DNA from: Rhodobacter sp. 24-YEA-8
GTDB taxonomy: Bacteria > Pseudomonadota > Alphaproteobacteria > Rhodobacterales > Rhodobacteraceae
Assembly (NCBI RefSeq): GCF_900105075.1
Contig: NZ_FNSK01000004.1
Coordinates: 62,001 to 126,000, forward strand
Length of the DNA: 64,000 nt
Direction: 5' to 3'
The notes under the pieces were generated by a model. The model saw only the letters and a list, made by a program, of their open reading frames with translations. It ran no database searches and was not told the DNA's origin. The translations under genes and the position numbers were made by a program. Positions 43,016 through 51,934 of the stretch are shown here, piece by piece. The stretch's first letter is position 1, and each line of letters opens with the position of its first letter.

Positions 43016-43966
43016 TTACTGCTTCGATTTCGCTTGTGCCTCGAGCAACGCGTCAATCGCGGCCTGAGGGTTCTTTCTGATCCAGGCATGCAGGTCTTTT
43101 GCCGTTGTGATCGAGACGGTGATGGTCGCCTTAAGGGCCGTTGTTTTCACGATGGCGGGCGCTTCGGTGGCCAGCACCTGAGGCTTTGCCTGTGGCGGTG
43201 CTTTTGCTTTCGACGGAATCGCCCGCTCGACCGCTGCAAAACGGTCGTCGCTGGTGCCTTTCCTTGCCTCTGCCGCTTTGATGAAATCTGTCTGGTTTCC
43301 GGGCGGAAACCCTGCTTTTTCAATATCTTGCGCGAGGCTATACCAGCGATCCCTGCCAAAACCGGGGGCGGCGCCAATGGCGCGGATCAGGTCAGGAGAG
43401 ATGCGCTGAATGACCTGCCGGATCCGCGACAGATTGGTGAGCTTGTCACCATTGGCACGGGCCTTCTGGTCGATGTTCAGCGCATCCGCGATCAGATCAT
43501 CTGACTTGCCTTCGGCCATCAGCTGACCTGCAAAGGCGGCTTTTTCGATAAAACTCAGATCCTTGCGGGCGCTGTTTTCCTGACCTTGCGCGATAATCGC
43601 CTGGTCATCGCTCAGGTCCCGGACAAGGGCTTTTGCCACCTGGCCAAGCTGACGCAGGGCTAGAAGACGCCGCCGGCCATAGACGATGCGAAACCGGCCT
43701 GCGGGCAGGGGGCTGACCAGGATCGGCACCAGCTGGCCGTTCTGGCGAATGCTCTGCGCGAGTTCGGCGATTTCATCCGGGTCAATTTCAAGCCGGTCCT
43801 GATGTGGGCTGTCCTCGATCAGGGCGACATCAAGGTCGCGCACACTGGCGGCTGCAGCGGCCTGCAGGGAACGCGCCATGCCGGCAAGGGCAGGGGCCGG
43901 TTTGGCCGCGGTATCGGGATCGGCCACTTCGTCAGGGCTGACATGGAATGTAATTTTGCGTGCCAA
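43016..43966 (-). CDS. repB: RepB (ParB-type) centromere-binding protein
   Basis: A 316-residue ParB-family protein. The ParB/Sulfiredoxin domain is at about 58-140 (LAQSIRQNGQLVPILV, RIVYGRRRLLALRQLG), with the ENSARKDLSFIEKA box near 135-148, then a helix-turn-helix region and a C-terminal dimerisation tail. The start is TTG 43966, one base after the repA stop, with GGAAGGAAG about 6 bases upstream. A parS-like palindrome lies inside the gene. Confidence 0.93.
   Translation of the reverse strand: MARKITFHVSPDEVADPDTAAKPAPALAGMARSLQAAAAASVRDLDVALIEDSPHQDRLEIDPDEIAELAQSIRQNGQLVPILVSPLPAGRFRIVYGRRRLLALRQLGQVAKALVRDLSDDQAIIAQGQENSARKDLSFIEKAAFAGQLMAEGKSDDLIADALNIDQKARANGDKLTNLSRIRQVIQRISPDLIRAIGAAPGFGRDRWYSLAQDIEKAGFPPGNQTDFIKAAEARKGTSDDRFAAVERAIPSKAKAPPQAKPQVLATEAPAIVKTTALKATITVSITTAKDLHAWIRKNPQAAIDALLEAQAKSKQ
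43294..43311. promoter_or_regulatory. Second parS-like palindrome inside repB
   Basis: GGTTTCCGGGCGGAAACC matches the repC-end palindrome at all but one central base and keeps both GTTTCCG/CGGAAAC arms. The central dinucleotide is GG instead of GC. It encodes part of a Gly-Phe-Pro-Pro-Gly segment in RepB. Confidence 0.6.
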
Positions 43967-43967
43967 C

Positions 43968-45158
43968 TTACACTTCCTTCCTGCCCCAGGCGGATTGGAT
44001 CAGGCCCTCAATCTCATCGACGACACCGGTGATGCTTTCGATGGCCCGATCATAGGTTTGCCGGGTGAAATCGCTGCGATTGGCCTCGAACAGCGTTTGC
44101 TGTGTCAGCCCTGCATCCGAGACCGCCGAGGATTTGAGGAAAGTGCGGGTCAGCACCTCATCGGTGAACATGGTGCGCAGGAAGGCCGCCATCTGGGTCT
44201 GTGGCCCGTCATTTGGCTCGAAACGCGTGATCAGGAATTTCATGAAATCCCAGTTCGGGCTTGCGCCGACCTGAGCGATGGTCGCCATCAGGCTCGCGGT
44301 GAGCTGCAGGAATTGCGCCATCGAGGCAACATCCAGCATGCTTGGCACCACTGTCACGATCAGCGATGTCGAGGCAACCAGGGCCGACAGCGTAATGAAG
44401 CCAAGCTGCGGCGGACAATCGATGACAACGACATCATAGAGGCTTTCGACATCCGCGAGGCAGATCGCGAGACGCTGGTAGAAGGGGGGCTGGGTATTGT
44501 TCTGCAAAGCATGCGCGGTCTCGGTCTCGAATTCCGAGAGCAAGAGCCCGGCCGGCGCCAGATCAAGATTGTGGAAATAGGTCTTTCGCAGAACGCTGGC
44601 GAAGGGCAGGGGGTCGTCATAGCGCAGGGCGTCATAGACCGTGCCGGTTTCAGCCAGCTCGATCTCGGGGCGGACGCCGAACATGGTGGTCAGCGAGGCC
44701 TGCGGATCCAGATCGACCGCCAGGACGCGATACCCGTCCAGCGCAAGCTTTTGCGCAAGGTGAATGGCCGTCGTTGTCTTGCCGGCGCCGCCTTTGAAAT
44801 TCGCCACCGAAATGATCTGAAGCCTGTCGCCGTCGCGGCGACCCGGCACGAGGAACTGGAACCGCCTGGCCCGGCTGTCCTGAGCGATTGCGTGGCGCGC
44901 CTGATCAACCTGCACCGCTGTGTAAAAACGGCGGCCACGACTGTCCGTGTCGACATCAAGGTCAAGTTTTTCGTTGAAAAACTGTTTGCGCAGATGATCC
45001 TGGGAAATGCCGATCAGGTCGGCGGCTTCTGCGGCACTGAAGCGGCGCAGTTCTTTCTGCTGGTCGGGCAGGAAGGAACGGCGCATGTTTGCGTCAAGAG
45101 ATCGGCTGAGGCGGTGTGCCATAGCCTGAATGCGCTGATCGATCCGTTCGTCTGACAT
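43968..45158 (-). CDS. repA: RepA (ParA-type) partition ATPase
   Basis: A 396-residue partition ATPase, the first gene of repABC. The N-terminal helix-turn-helix region lies at about 30-105. The deviant Walker A is FKGGAGKTTTAIHLAQ near 123-138, Walker A' VLAVDLDPQASL, and Walker B VVVIDCPPQLGF. I chose ATG 45158 behind AAGGGTGAG; the longer frame has no start signal. RepA also autorepresses the operon in this family. It is one base from repB. Confidence 0.95.
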   Translation of the reverse strand: MSDERIDQRIQAMAHRLSRSLDANMRRSFLPDQQKELRRFSAAEAADLIGISQDHLRKQFFNEKLDLDVDTDSRGRRFYTAVQVDQARHAIAQDSRARRFQFLVPGRRDGDRLQIISVANFKGGAGKTTTAIHLAQKLALDGYRVLAVDLDPQASLTTMFGVRPEIELAETGTVYDALRYDDPLPFASVLRKTYFHNLDLAPAGLLLSEFETETAHALQNNTQPPFYQRLAICLADVESLYDVVVIDCPPQLGFITLSALVASTSLIVTVVPSMLDVASMAQFLQLTASLMATIAQVGASPNWDFMKFLITRFEPNDGPQTQMAAFLRTMFTDEVLTRTFLKSSAVSDAGLTQQTLFEANRSDFTRQTYDRAIESITGVVDEIEGLIQSAWGRKEV

Positions 45159-45395
45159 CTGCTCACCCTTTTCGGGACTATTTGTCGTAGGAACGCCAGG
45201 CGGAGATTTATCCTGCTCATGCGTTCTTTTGTAGCTTTGGCAGTTGTTACAGATTCTGGCAAGGGCGGAATGCACTATATATAGCGATCTCACATGGCCC
45301 ATGTGCCAGGAAAAGGGTCTGAAGAGAGTAGGGCGCTCTGGTCTGGTCCGGTGTTCCCAGGTTTGACAAGCATTAGATGTCTTGCAACTAGTGAA

Positions 45396-45408
45396 TAATA
45401 TATTAGCC
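45396..45408 (+). repeat. Direct repeat copy 1 upstream of hipB
   Basis: TAATATATTAGCC in a very AT-rich promoter region between divergent repA and hipB. The second copy begins 40 bp downstream, with 11 of 13 bases identical. It is a candidate operator for the HipB-like repressor. Confidence 0.5.
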
Positions 45409-45435
45409 TTTAATGCGACAAAATATGATAATGAC

Positions 45436-45448
45436 TAATATATTGGCT
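45436..45448 (+). repeat. Direct repeat copy 2 upstream of hipB
   Basis: TAATATATTGGCT ends 5 bp before the hipB start. Binding of a repressor here would cover the ribosome-binding site region. It pairs with the copy at 45396. Confidence 0.5.
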
Positions 45449-45453
45449 ATAAA

Positions 45454-45768
45454 ATGTTCATCGGTCTTGAGACATCTGCTGAAGTTAGGGATTCGATGCG
45501 TCAGGCGGCGCGTCAGCGACGTCTTCTGCTTGGCTGGAGCCAGGCTGACCTCGCCGCCCGCTCTGGCGTGTCCTTGGGCAGTCTGAAACGATTTGAAACT
45601 TCGGGCGAGATTTCACTGACGTCTCTCCTTGCCATTGCAGAGGCGATGGCCGTGCTTGAAGGGTTCTTATCGCTGTTTCCAATGCCCGAACCGCGCAACC
45701 TTTCTGAGATTGAGCGGCAGGCCCATGTTCCGCAACGGGCAGGCCGCAAGCCGGGATCTGCCAGATGA
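45454..45768 (+). CDS. hipB: HipB-like XRE-family antitoxin
   Basis: A 104-residue DNA-binding protein with a Cro/CI-type helix-turn-helix at about 15-68 (LLGWSQADLAARSGVSLGSLKRFE). The tail after residue 75 is basic and probably contacts the toxin. Its stop overlaps the hipA start by 4 bp. It should neutralise HipA and repress the operon. Next to repABC, the pair probably serves plasmid maintenance. Confidence 0.85.
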   Translation: MFIGLETSAEVRDSMRQAARQRRLLLGWSQADLAARSGVSLGSLKRFETSGEISLTSLLAIAEAMAVLEGFLSLFPMPEPRNLSEIERQAHVPQRAGRKPGSAR

Positions 45769-47009
45769 CATCAATCCGCTTGCGCGCTTTCCTTTGTTTT
45801 GATGGCCGAACGGAAATCCCGGTGGCGCAGTTGGGCTGGGATGCGCGGGCGCGACATGCGGTGGCAGAATGGGATCCGGACTTTTCTTCCCGCTCCCTGC
45901 CGCTCTCACCGCTGCGCATCAAAAGTTATAACGCGCTGCTGAGGCCGCAGCAGCGGGCCTTTGGCGATCTTCCGGCGCTGTTCGGGGACAGCCTGCCTGA
46001 TGGCTGGGGCCGATTGCTGATCGACCGTGAACTTGCCGCACGTGGCGTGAGCCGCGTGGAATTGACCGATCTGGAACGACTGGCGCTGGTCGGGACAGAT
46101 GGGATGGGGGCGATGGTCTATCGTCCTGAACACCCGCATCAGCCGGAAGAGGAGATCAGTCTCGACTGGTTCGACAGGCTTGTGCCTGAACTGGATCACG
46201 GCATTGCGCTCGATGATCTGGAGCGGCTGCGCCATATGGCGGGGGGCTCTCAGGGGGCACGGCCGAAATTTGTCGCGCAGCTGGCAGAGCAGGGCACGCA
46301 ACTGCGCAGCCACCGCAAAAAATGGCGAAAGGGATGGCGTCAGGTCCTGATCAAGCGACGGGCGAAACTGGATCCTCCCGGTTCGGTTGAGGCGGAAGCG
46401 GCTTATGCTGCAATGGCCCGGGCCGCAGGGATTGAGATTGCGCGGGTCGACGTCCTGCGCGCGCAGTCTGGCGAAGCCTTCTTTGTGACGGACCGGTTTG
46501 ACCGCGACGGTCATCAGCGGTTGCATATGCAGACGGCAGCGGCGTTGCTCGAGACAGATTTTCGCAGCGCAATGGGGTTCGACTATCGGCAATTGCTGAA
46601 AATGGTCTCGGTTCTGACCCGCGACCGGCGTGCTGTCGAAGAAATGTACCGGCGGATGGTGTTCAACATTCTGGCCATGAACCGGGATGACCATTTGAAA
46701 AATCATGCTTTTCTTATGAACAGCGACGGTGAATGGCGCCTCTCTCCTGCCTATGATCTGAGCTTCAGCGCAGGCCCGGGCGGGGAGCACAGCATGTTGA
46801 TTGCAGGGGAGGGGCGGTATCCTGGTCGGTCCGCAATGGCCCGTGTGGCAGAAGCCGCCGGGCTGAGACCAGGCAGAGCGCGGGACCTGATTGCTGAAGT
46901 CAGCGATGCTTGCGCGCTCTGGCCCAGCTTCGCGCGGGCGGCAGAAGTTCCGGCGGGTTTGCAGGATATGATTGGCGCATCACTTGTTGCCGCCAGGCTC
47001 TGGGACTGA
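45765..47009 (+). CDS. hipA: HipA-like serine/threonine kinase toxin
   Basis: A 414-residue kinase toxin. Conserved parts are LFGDSLPDGWGRLLIDRE near residues 68-85, the Gly-rich GGSQGARPKF near 160-169, VLIKRRAKLDPPGSVEAEAAY for ATP/Lys binding, the catalytic NRDDHLKNHAF near 305-315 and the metal-binding LSPAYDLSF. All key residues appear intact. E. coli HipA phosphorylates glutamyl-tRNA synthetase; the target here is unknown. Confidence 0.88.
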   Translation: MTSIRLRAFLCFDGRTEIPVAQLGWDARARHAVAEWDPDFSSRSLPLSPLRIKSYNALLRPQQRAFGDLPALFGDSLPDGWGRLLIDRELAARGVSRVELTDLERLALVGTDGMGAMVYRPEHPHQPEEEISLDWFDRLVPELDHGIALDDLERLRHMAGGSQGARPKFVAQLAEQGTQLRSHRKKWRKGWRQVLIKRRAKLDPPGSVEAEAAYAAMARAAGIEIARVDVLRAQSGEAFFVTDRFDRDGHQRLHMQTAAALLETDFRSAMGFDYRQLLKMVSVLTRDRRAVEEMYRRMVFNILAMNRDDHLKNHAFLMNSDGEWRLSPAYDLSFSAGPGGEHSMLIAGEGRYPGRSAMARVAEAAGLRPGRARDLIAEVSDACALWPSFARAAEVPAGLQDMIGASLVAARLWD

Positions 47010-47139
47010 ATTGCCAATAGCTGGTTCGCTATCGTAGCCGTTACATCTATACATCCGATAATGCAAGATTATTGATCATAAAACGAAATTGACGAGCGCG
47101 GCTTATAATTTGAAAATAGATGGATATAAGCGCCGTATC

Positions 47140-47475
47140 ATGTCGACGTTCCCGAGTGTCCGTGCTGAGAAATCGCCCCTGACACACAAAAATCCTCCGG
47201 CCCTGCCGCGATGGGTCCGGCGTGCTGTGAGGCTGGAAGATATTGAGACGGCGGTGTTTTCTTCCAGGTCAGCTCTGGCTGCGCTGGATCCGATCGCCGG
47301 GTCTGGAGGTCTGGTCTGCGTCCTGTGGGGCAAGCGTCTCGCGCACTTTGCGCCCGCAGCGGTTTCCCGGCTGGAAGGGTCCCGGGAGGGCCAGGCGCAG
47401 CTGCGTGATGCCTTTACGCAGCCTAAACCCGGCGGTGGTCCTGGCCCCGCCGGGCAGATGAGCGCCTTGGCGGCA
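47140..47475 (+). pseudogene. Truncated DUF1403-family gene
   Basis: The frame from ATG 47140 encodes ALPRWVRRAVRLEDIETAVF, SALAALDP and later REGQAQLRDAFTQPKPGGGPGPAG. This matches the N-terminal third of DUF1403 proteins, which are common on Rhodobacterales plasmids and about 300 residues long. After about 47455-47475 the similarity ends, and the frame only continues as the complement of the heme oxygenase gene. The rest of the gene is missing, so this is a breakpoint between plasmid backbone and heme module. Confidence 0.65.
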
Positions 47476-47480
47476 GAGTT

Positions 47481-48104
47481 TTATACAGGCGTCAGAAAGG
47501 CAGCGACCAGGCTTCTGACCCGCTGGAAGGCCGCCTCTGCGCCGGCGATGGCGCGGGCCTCTTCGGCTTTGCTCAGCGCGACGGCGTCTAGGGCCTCTTT
47601 AAAACGGCGCCAGGACGCCGCCCGCCCCTCGGGCGCTTCGGCGAGATGGCGGGCGCCATGATCGGCGGAAAGCCCCATTTTCAGCGCAGCCTTGAACAGG
47701 AACGCGGCGCCAAGGTTCGATCCTTCGACGACATAGAGCCAGCCGAGCGCCTCGGGCAAATCCATCCCCTCTCCTGCAGGGGGCAAGGTCGTATCGTCGG
47801 CGATGGCAAGACCGATATCGTTAAGATCTGCCGCAACCGCTGCAAAGCGGGACCGGCCTGCGAGGCCCGGAAAGGCCTGTTGCAGCGCCGGATCCTGGTA
47901 AAGCGGCGCCACATCGCGGTGAAAGCCAGACTGCACCTTCAGAAACCGCGCGTAATTCTGCACGCTTTCAAATGGGCGCGCGGCCATGATCGCGGCGTCA
48001 AGGCGCTCATGGGTGGAATGGGTGGCCTCGCGCAGCCGCCGGGCACGGCCATATGTGCCGGTGGGTTCAGATGCGGTGGGTGTGTCGTGAAGTGTCAAGA
48101 TCAT
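47481..48104 (-). CDS. Heme oxygenase (biliverdin-producing), module A
   Basis: A 207-residue enzyme that opens heme to release iron, CO and biliverdin. The proximal-His region is ATHSTHERLD near residues 26-35. The distal helix segment is EALGWLYVVEGSNLGAAFLF, followed by HGARHLAEAPEGR. It is the last gene of module A and closely resembles the oxygenase of module B. I chose ATG 48104. It is separated from the receptor gene by a strong stem-loop. Confidence 0.9.
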   Translation of the reverse strand: MILTLHDTPTASEPTGTYGRARRLREATHSTHERLDAAIMAARPFESVQNYARFLKVQSGFHRDVAPLYQDPALQQAFPGLAGRSRFAAVAADLNDIGLAIADDTTLPPAGEGMDLPEALGWLYVVEGSNLGAAFLFKAALKMGLSADHGARHLAEAPEGRAASWRRFKEALDAVALSKAEEARAIAGAEAAFQRVRSLVAAFLTPV

Positions 48105-48130
48105 GCCTGCCGGAGAGTGAGGGACGGAAA

Positions 48131-48156
48131 GGCCGGGCAACTGCTGCTGCCCGGCC
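48131..48156 (-). other. Stem-loop between receptor and heme oxygenase, module A
   Basis: Perfect 9-bp stem GGCCGGGCA/TGCCCGGCC with an 8-nt loop in the 65-bp gap. No T run follows, so it is more likely an mRNA stability or attenuation element than a full terminator. Module B has a stem-loop at the same place. Confidence 0.6.
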
Positions 48157-48169
48157 CCGGGGAAGGGGG

Positions 48170-50710
48170 TCAGAACTTCATGGTGAAGTTGACCCGCGCC
48201 GTGCGGCCCGGTGCGGCCTGGGGCGTGGCGGAAAGCGGCTCGATATAGAAGCGGTCGGTGAGGTTCTCGACACTGAAATCCAGCGAGGAGGTCTCGTTGA
48301 CCCTGTAAGAGCCGAACAGATCAAGGATGGTGCTTTTCGTGTAATAGGTCGGCGGGTTCACTGCGCCGGCCGGCATGACATAGCCGCTGTAGCGCTGCCC
48401 GGTATGCCAGGCCCTGAGGCCGAGCGTCAGGCGATGATCCTCCAGCATCCGCGCGCCGCCCGTCAGCGACCCGCTGGTCCTGGGCGGCATATTGACGATG
48501 CCGTAATCGGTGGCCCCGGTGGTGAAGCCACATGTCCCGGCGTCACACATTTCGACCTTGCTGTAATGGGTGACATTGCCTTCGACAAAGAAGGCGCCGG
48601 TATCGTAATTCAGCGTCAGTTCTGCCCCGCGGAACGCGGCTTTTTCGATATTGCCCCAGGTATAGGTGCTGAGCGGCGCGCGTTTGCGGATGATGTAATC
48701 TTCGTAATCATTCCGGAAGAGAACGAACTTTACCCGCATCTGGTCATCGTCGCGCAAAAGGCCGTCCCGGGCATAATTCACGCCCAGTTCGATATTCTTC
48801 GCCCGTTCCGGTTCGAGATCCGGATTGATGGTGATGGAACCCGCCCCGAACGCGCCCTGTTCGCGCAGGCTTGGCGGGCGCCAGCCTTCGGTATAGGTGG
48901 CGAATATCTGCATCCCTTCGAGCGGCGCGAGGGTGATGCCGAAATTCCTGCTCAGCTGGTTGCGGCTCTGATCGCCCAGCCCCGCCGTCAGGCCCTTGCC
49001 TTCAAGGCTGTAGTAATCATAGCGAAAGCCACCCGAGACGGTGAGCCAGTCATTGATTTCAAGTTTGCTCTTGTGGAAGAAACTTGCGAGCCGGCGGTTG
49101 GCATTCGGGTTCGCGCTGAGATAGCTGGTGGCCCAGGGATAGACCAGTGTGATCTGGTCGCTGCGCCCGCGCTCCAGAACGGCCTCGATGCCGTTGCTCA
49201 TGGTCCACAGACCGGCCCCGGTCGAAATATGCGAGGTATTGGTGATATCGCCGCCGAAGGTGCGGTTGCTGGTCTCGCCGGTGCCGCCAAGCTGGGAGCG
49301 GATCACCCCGCTGGTGGTATCGACCTCGGTGGCCCAGAGGCTTGCGCGCAGGTCGATCAGCTCGTTGTCGGGGGTGTAGCTGTAGCTGAGGCCCACCGAT
49401 TTCGTCGTGGTCTTGCTGTGGATGAACTCGCTGGGCGGAATATAGATGATGCTGCCGGGCAGGCCGAAATTCAGCATCGTCTCATCGGTCTCGCCATAGA
49501 CATTGCGATAATGCGAGACGTTGAGCCGCAGGCTGTGATCGCCCCAGGTCCAGGTCGCCTTGCCAAGATATGTCGCGACATCCTGCGAGGTGTTGAAAAC
49601 CTCGCTGTCCTTGCCATAGACCGAGATCGGGCGATCCCTTGGCAGCCGCGTGCCATGCACCGTGGTATTGTAGTTCTCCTGGCCATGCGAGCCGGTGAAA
49701 TAATTGCCTGACCTGCGTCGTGAGGCCCCGAGCACCAGGTCGAAATTCTCGCGTTTCATCGCCCATGCAACGCTTCCGTTCCAGGCGTCACCGTTGAAGC
49801 CGCTGCCGCCGCTGCGACCGGCCTCAGTGCCGGTGGCCGGGGCACCGACCGAATTCGATGCCGTGCCGAAACGCAGGCGAAAGCCCTGATCCTTGCCAGG
49901 CGCCAGCACATCTTCGGCGTTGATCGTGGTCATATTGACCACGCCCCCCATCGCGCCAACGCCGCCTGCCCCGGAGGAGGGGCCTTTCGAGATATCAACG
50001 CCCGCGATGAAATCGGGGTCGATATAGGTCTCGTTGCGCGAACCGCGATAGCCGCGGTAGCTGCCACTGGTCTGGCGCGCGCCATCGACGGTGACGCTGA
50101 CCCGGCTCTGTCCCTGCAGGCCGCGGATGTTGAGATCGACGGATGGCCCGACGCGGTTGCCGGCAGAGATCACGCCGGGCGCCGATTTGAAGACATCGGA
50201 CACGGTGCCGGTGGTGAAACGGTCGATCTGTTCGGTCGTGATCACATTGACCGACCCCGGGGTGGTGAAAGCCGCATCTGCCATCTGGGCGCTGCCAAGA
50301 ACGATGGTGCCCAGCATGACGGATCCATCAGCGGCCCCTTGGTCACGGCTCTGTTCGACCAGGGCCGCGGCATTGGCTCCGCCCTGGTGCACAGCCAGAC
50401 CGCTGCCGGCAACCAGGCGTTCCAGCGCTTCGGCTGGCGACATTGCCCCCCGGACCCCGGGTGACATCTTGCCCTGCGCCGCCGAGGACGGGTAGCTGAG
50501 CTGCCAGCCGGTTGCTTTGATGAAGGCCGCAAGCGCCGAGGGCAGTGGTTGCGCCGGAATATCAAACCGGCTCTCTGCCATACCGGGCCGGGCTTCCGTT
50601 TCGGCCCGCAGTGCTGGCGCTGTCGCCAGGCAGCAGAGGATCGTTGTCAGAAGAAACCAGCCTTTGGCCCGTGACGCTGGCCTCTGGCCGGAAAAATGCG
50701 GTGCAGTCAT
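48170..50710 (-). CDS. TonB-dependent receptor with N-terminal STN signalling domain (heme/iron), module A
   Basis: An 846-residue outer-membrane transporter. A signal peptide spans about 1-36. The STN (secretin/TonB N-terminal) domain at about 45-105 (FDIPAQPLPSALAAFIKATGWQL) signals to a FecR-type anti-sigma factor. The plug is at about 145-260 (PGSVNVITTEQID, RGLQGQSRVSVTVDGARQ) and the barrel runs to the C-terminal aromatic MKF. Neighbouring heme oxygenase makes heme or a heme protein the likely ligand. It follows the fecR-like gene by 113 bp. Confidence 0.9.
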   Translation of the reverse strand: MTAPHFSGQRPASRAKGWFLLTTILCCLATAPALRAETEARPGMAESRFDIPAQPLPSALAAFIKATGWQLSYPSSAAQGKMSPGVRGAMSPAEALERLVAGSGLAVHQGGANAAALVEQSRDQGAADGSVMLGTIVLGSAQMADAAFTTPGSVNVITTEQIDRFTTGTVSDVFKSAPGVISAGNRVGPSVDLNIRGLQGQSRVSVTVDGARQTSGSYRGYRGSRNETYIDPDFIAGVDISKGPSSGAGGVGAMGGVVNMTTINAEDVLAPGKDQGFRLRFGTASNSVGAPATGTEAGRSGGSGFNGDAWNGSVAWAMKRENFDLVLGASRRRSGNYFTGSHGQENYNTTVHGTRLPRDRPISVYGKDSEVFNTSQDVATYLGKATWTWGDHSLRLNVSHYRNVYGETDETMLNFGLPGSIIYIPPSEFIHSKTTTKSVGLSYSYTPDNELIDLRASLWATEVDTTSGVIRSQLGGTGETSNRTFGGDITNTSHISTGAGLWTMSNGIEAVLERGRSDQITLVYPWATSYLSANPNANRRLASFFHKSKLEINDWLTVSGGFRYDYYSLEGKGLTAGLGDQSRNQLSRNFGITLAPLEGMQIFATYTEGWRPPSLREQGAFGAGSITINPDLEPERAKNIELGVNYARDGLLRDDDQMRVKFVLFRNDYEDYIIRKRAPLSTYTWGNIEKAAFRGAELTLNYDTGAFFVEGNVTHYSKVEMCDAGTCGFTTGATDYGIVNMPPRTSGSLTGGARMLEDHRLTLGLRAWHTGQRYSGYVMPAGAVNPPTYYTKSTILDLFGSYRVNETSSLDFSVENLTDRFYIEPLSATPQAAPGRTARVNFTMKF

Positions 50711-50823
50711 GTCCCTATCCCTTTGCAGGTCACGGGCCGCTCCTGTGGTTTCAGATGTGGATCCCCGGGCCCTTCAGAGGCATGACGTTTCGGAAGCGTG
50801 AAACGGAAAAAATAGTTGAGTGT

Positions 50824-51837
50824 TTAACGAAGAATTATGATCCCCCCGGGAATCCTGGTCAGACTGAGCCCGGCGGTCTCGGCCAGAATCCGCATTGCGG
50901 TCTCGACATCATCGAGGCGGTAATTGCCACTGACGGCCATGCCGGCGACGGCGGAATTCATCATCATCACTGTCCCGCTGCGATAGCGCTGCAATTCATC
51001 GACGACGGTGCTGAGCGGGGTCTCGTCGAACAGGATCCGCCCCTGGCGCCAGGCGAGCGCGCTCGCACTGTCGGCCGCCTGCACCTGCGACAGGCCGGAA
51101 GGCCCGAGGAAAATCATCTGTTCCGGCTCCAGCGTGACCGGCGGTGCCACCGCGCCGGAGCCTGCAACCTCGACCCGGCCCTCTTCCAGCACGACCGTGT
51201 CATGATCCGCGCCAAGCCGCAGGCTGAATTTCGTCCCGGTCACGGTGACGGTGCCATATTGCCCGGTCACGCGGAACGGTCTCGACGTATCGGGGATAAC
51301 GCCGAACCAGGCCTCACCTTCCAGAAGCCGGATCTCACGGCGTCCATCCGCGAAATCGATCGCCACGGCGCTTGCCGTGTTGAGGATCATTGTTGATCCG
51401 TCTGGCAAGGTCAGATTCGCCTGTTCACCGGCAACGGTGTAGAAGTCCGAATGCCAGATGCGCCACAGATGCGGCCCCTGCCAGATCCCCAAAGCCAGCA
51501 TAAAAACCGCCGCTGCCGCGACACCTGCGCGGGCCATACGCGGCCAGGCGCTGCGACCGGCAGCGCGACTGGCAGAACGCAGCCCGAAGACGCCGGACTG
51601 CGCAGGTGCCGCCGCAAGAACAGCGTCGCGAAACCCGGGCGCACCCCACATGTCCTCAAGCCGCAGGAATTCATCGGCATGACGGCTGTCTTCGGCCAGC
51701 CAGTCCGCAAAGGCCTGGCTCGCCCGGGCAGAGGGCGCCTCATTGCGCAGGTTCACGAACCAGTCCAGTGCCTGATCGGCCACCGGATCCTCATGCGTGA
51801 AGGTCGCGCTGTCTGTTTCCTGTCTCTCTCGTGTCAT
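50824..51837 (-). CDS. FecR-family anti-sigma/transducer protein, module A
   Basis: A 337-residue protein. The DUF4880-type N-terminal cytoplasmic part (ALDWFVNLRNEAPSARASQAFADWL) is followed by one membrane segment at about 112-130 (AAAAVFMLALGIWQ). The periplasmic FecR domain at about 135-245 has LTLPDGSTMILNTASAVAIDF and RLLEGEAWFGV, and a short STN-like end closes the protein (FDETPLSTVVDELQRY). It relays receptor occupancy to the sigma factor encoded 97 bp upstream. I chose ATG 51837. Confidence 0.9.
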   Translation of the reverse strand: MTRERQETDSATFTHEDPVADQALDWFVNLRNEAPSARASQAFADWLAEDSRHADEFLRLEDMWGAPGFRDAVLAAAPAQSGVFGLRSASRAAGRSAWPRMARAGVAAAAVFMLALGIWQGPHLWRIWHSDFYTVAGEQANLTLPDGSTMILNTASAVAIDFADGRREIRLLEGEAWFGVIPDTSRPFRVTGQYGTVTVTGTKFSLRLGADHDTVVLEEGRVEVAGSGAVAPPVTLEPEQMIFLGPSGLSQVQAADSASALAWRQGRILFDETPLSTVVDELQRYRSGTVMMMNSAVAGMAVSGNYRLDDVETAMRILAETAGLSLTRIPGGIIILR

Positions 51838-51934
51838 TGGGTCATCCGATGATTGCCTGTGCCACTTTGGTATTGACGTTTCACCGCCGGAAAAGCGCAA
51901 AGAAACCCGTAACGTGGGGAAGGAGGGTGATGCG

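Noticed and set aside
47455..47661. Continuation of the DUF1403 frame to 47661
   Set aside because: This part is simply the complement of the heme oxygenase gene and is not similar to DUF1403.
48053..49711. Forward frame across the module A receptor
   Set aside because: It overlaps a receptor with STN, plug and barrel signatures; the forward translation has no domain.
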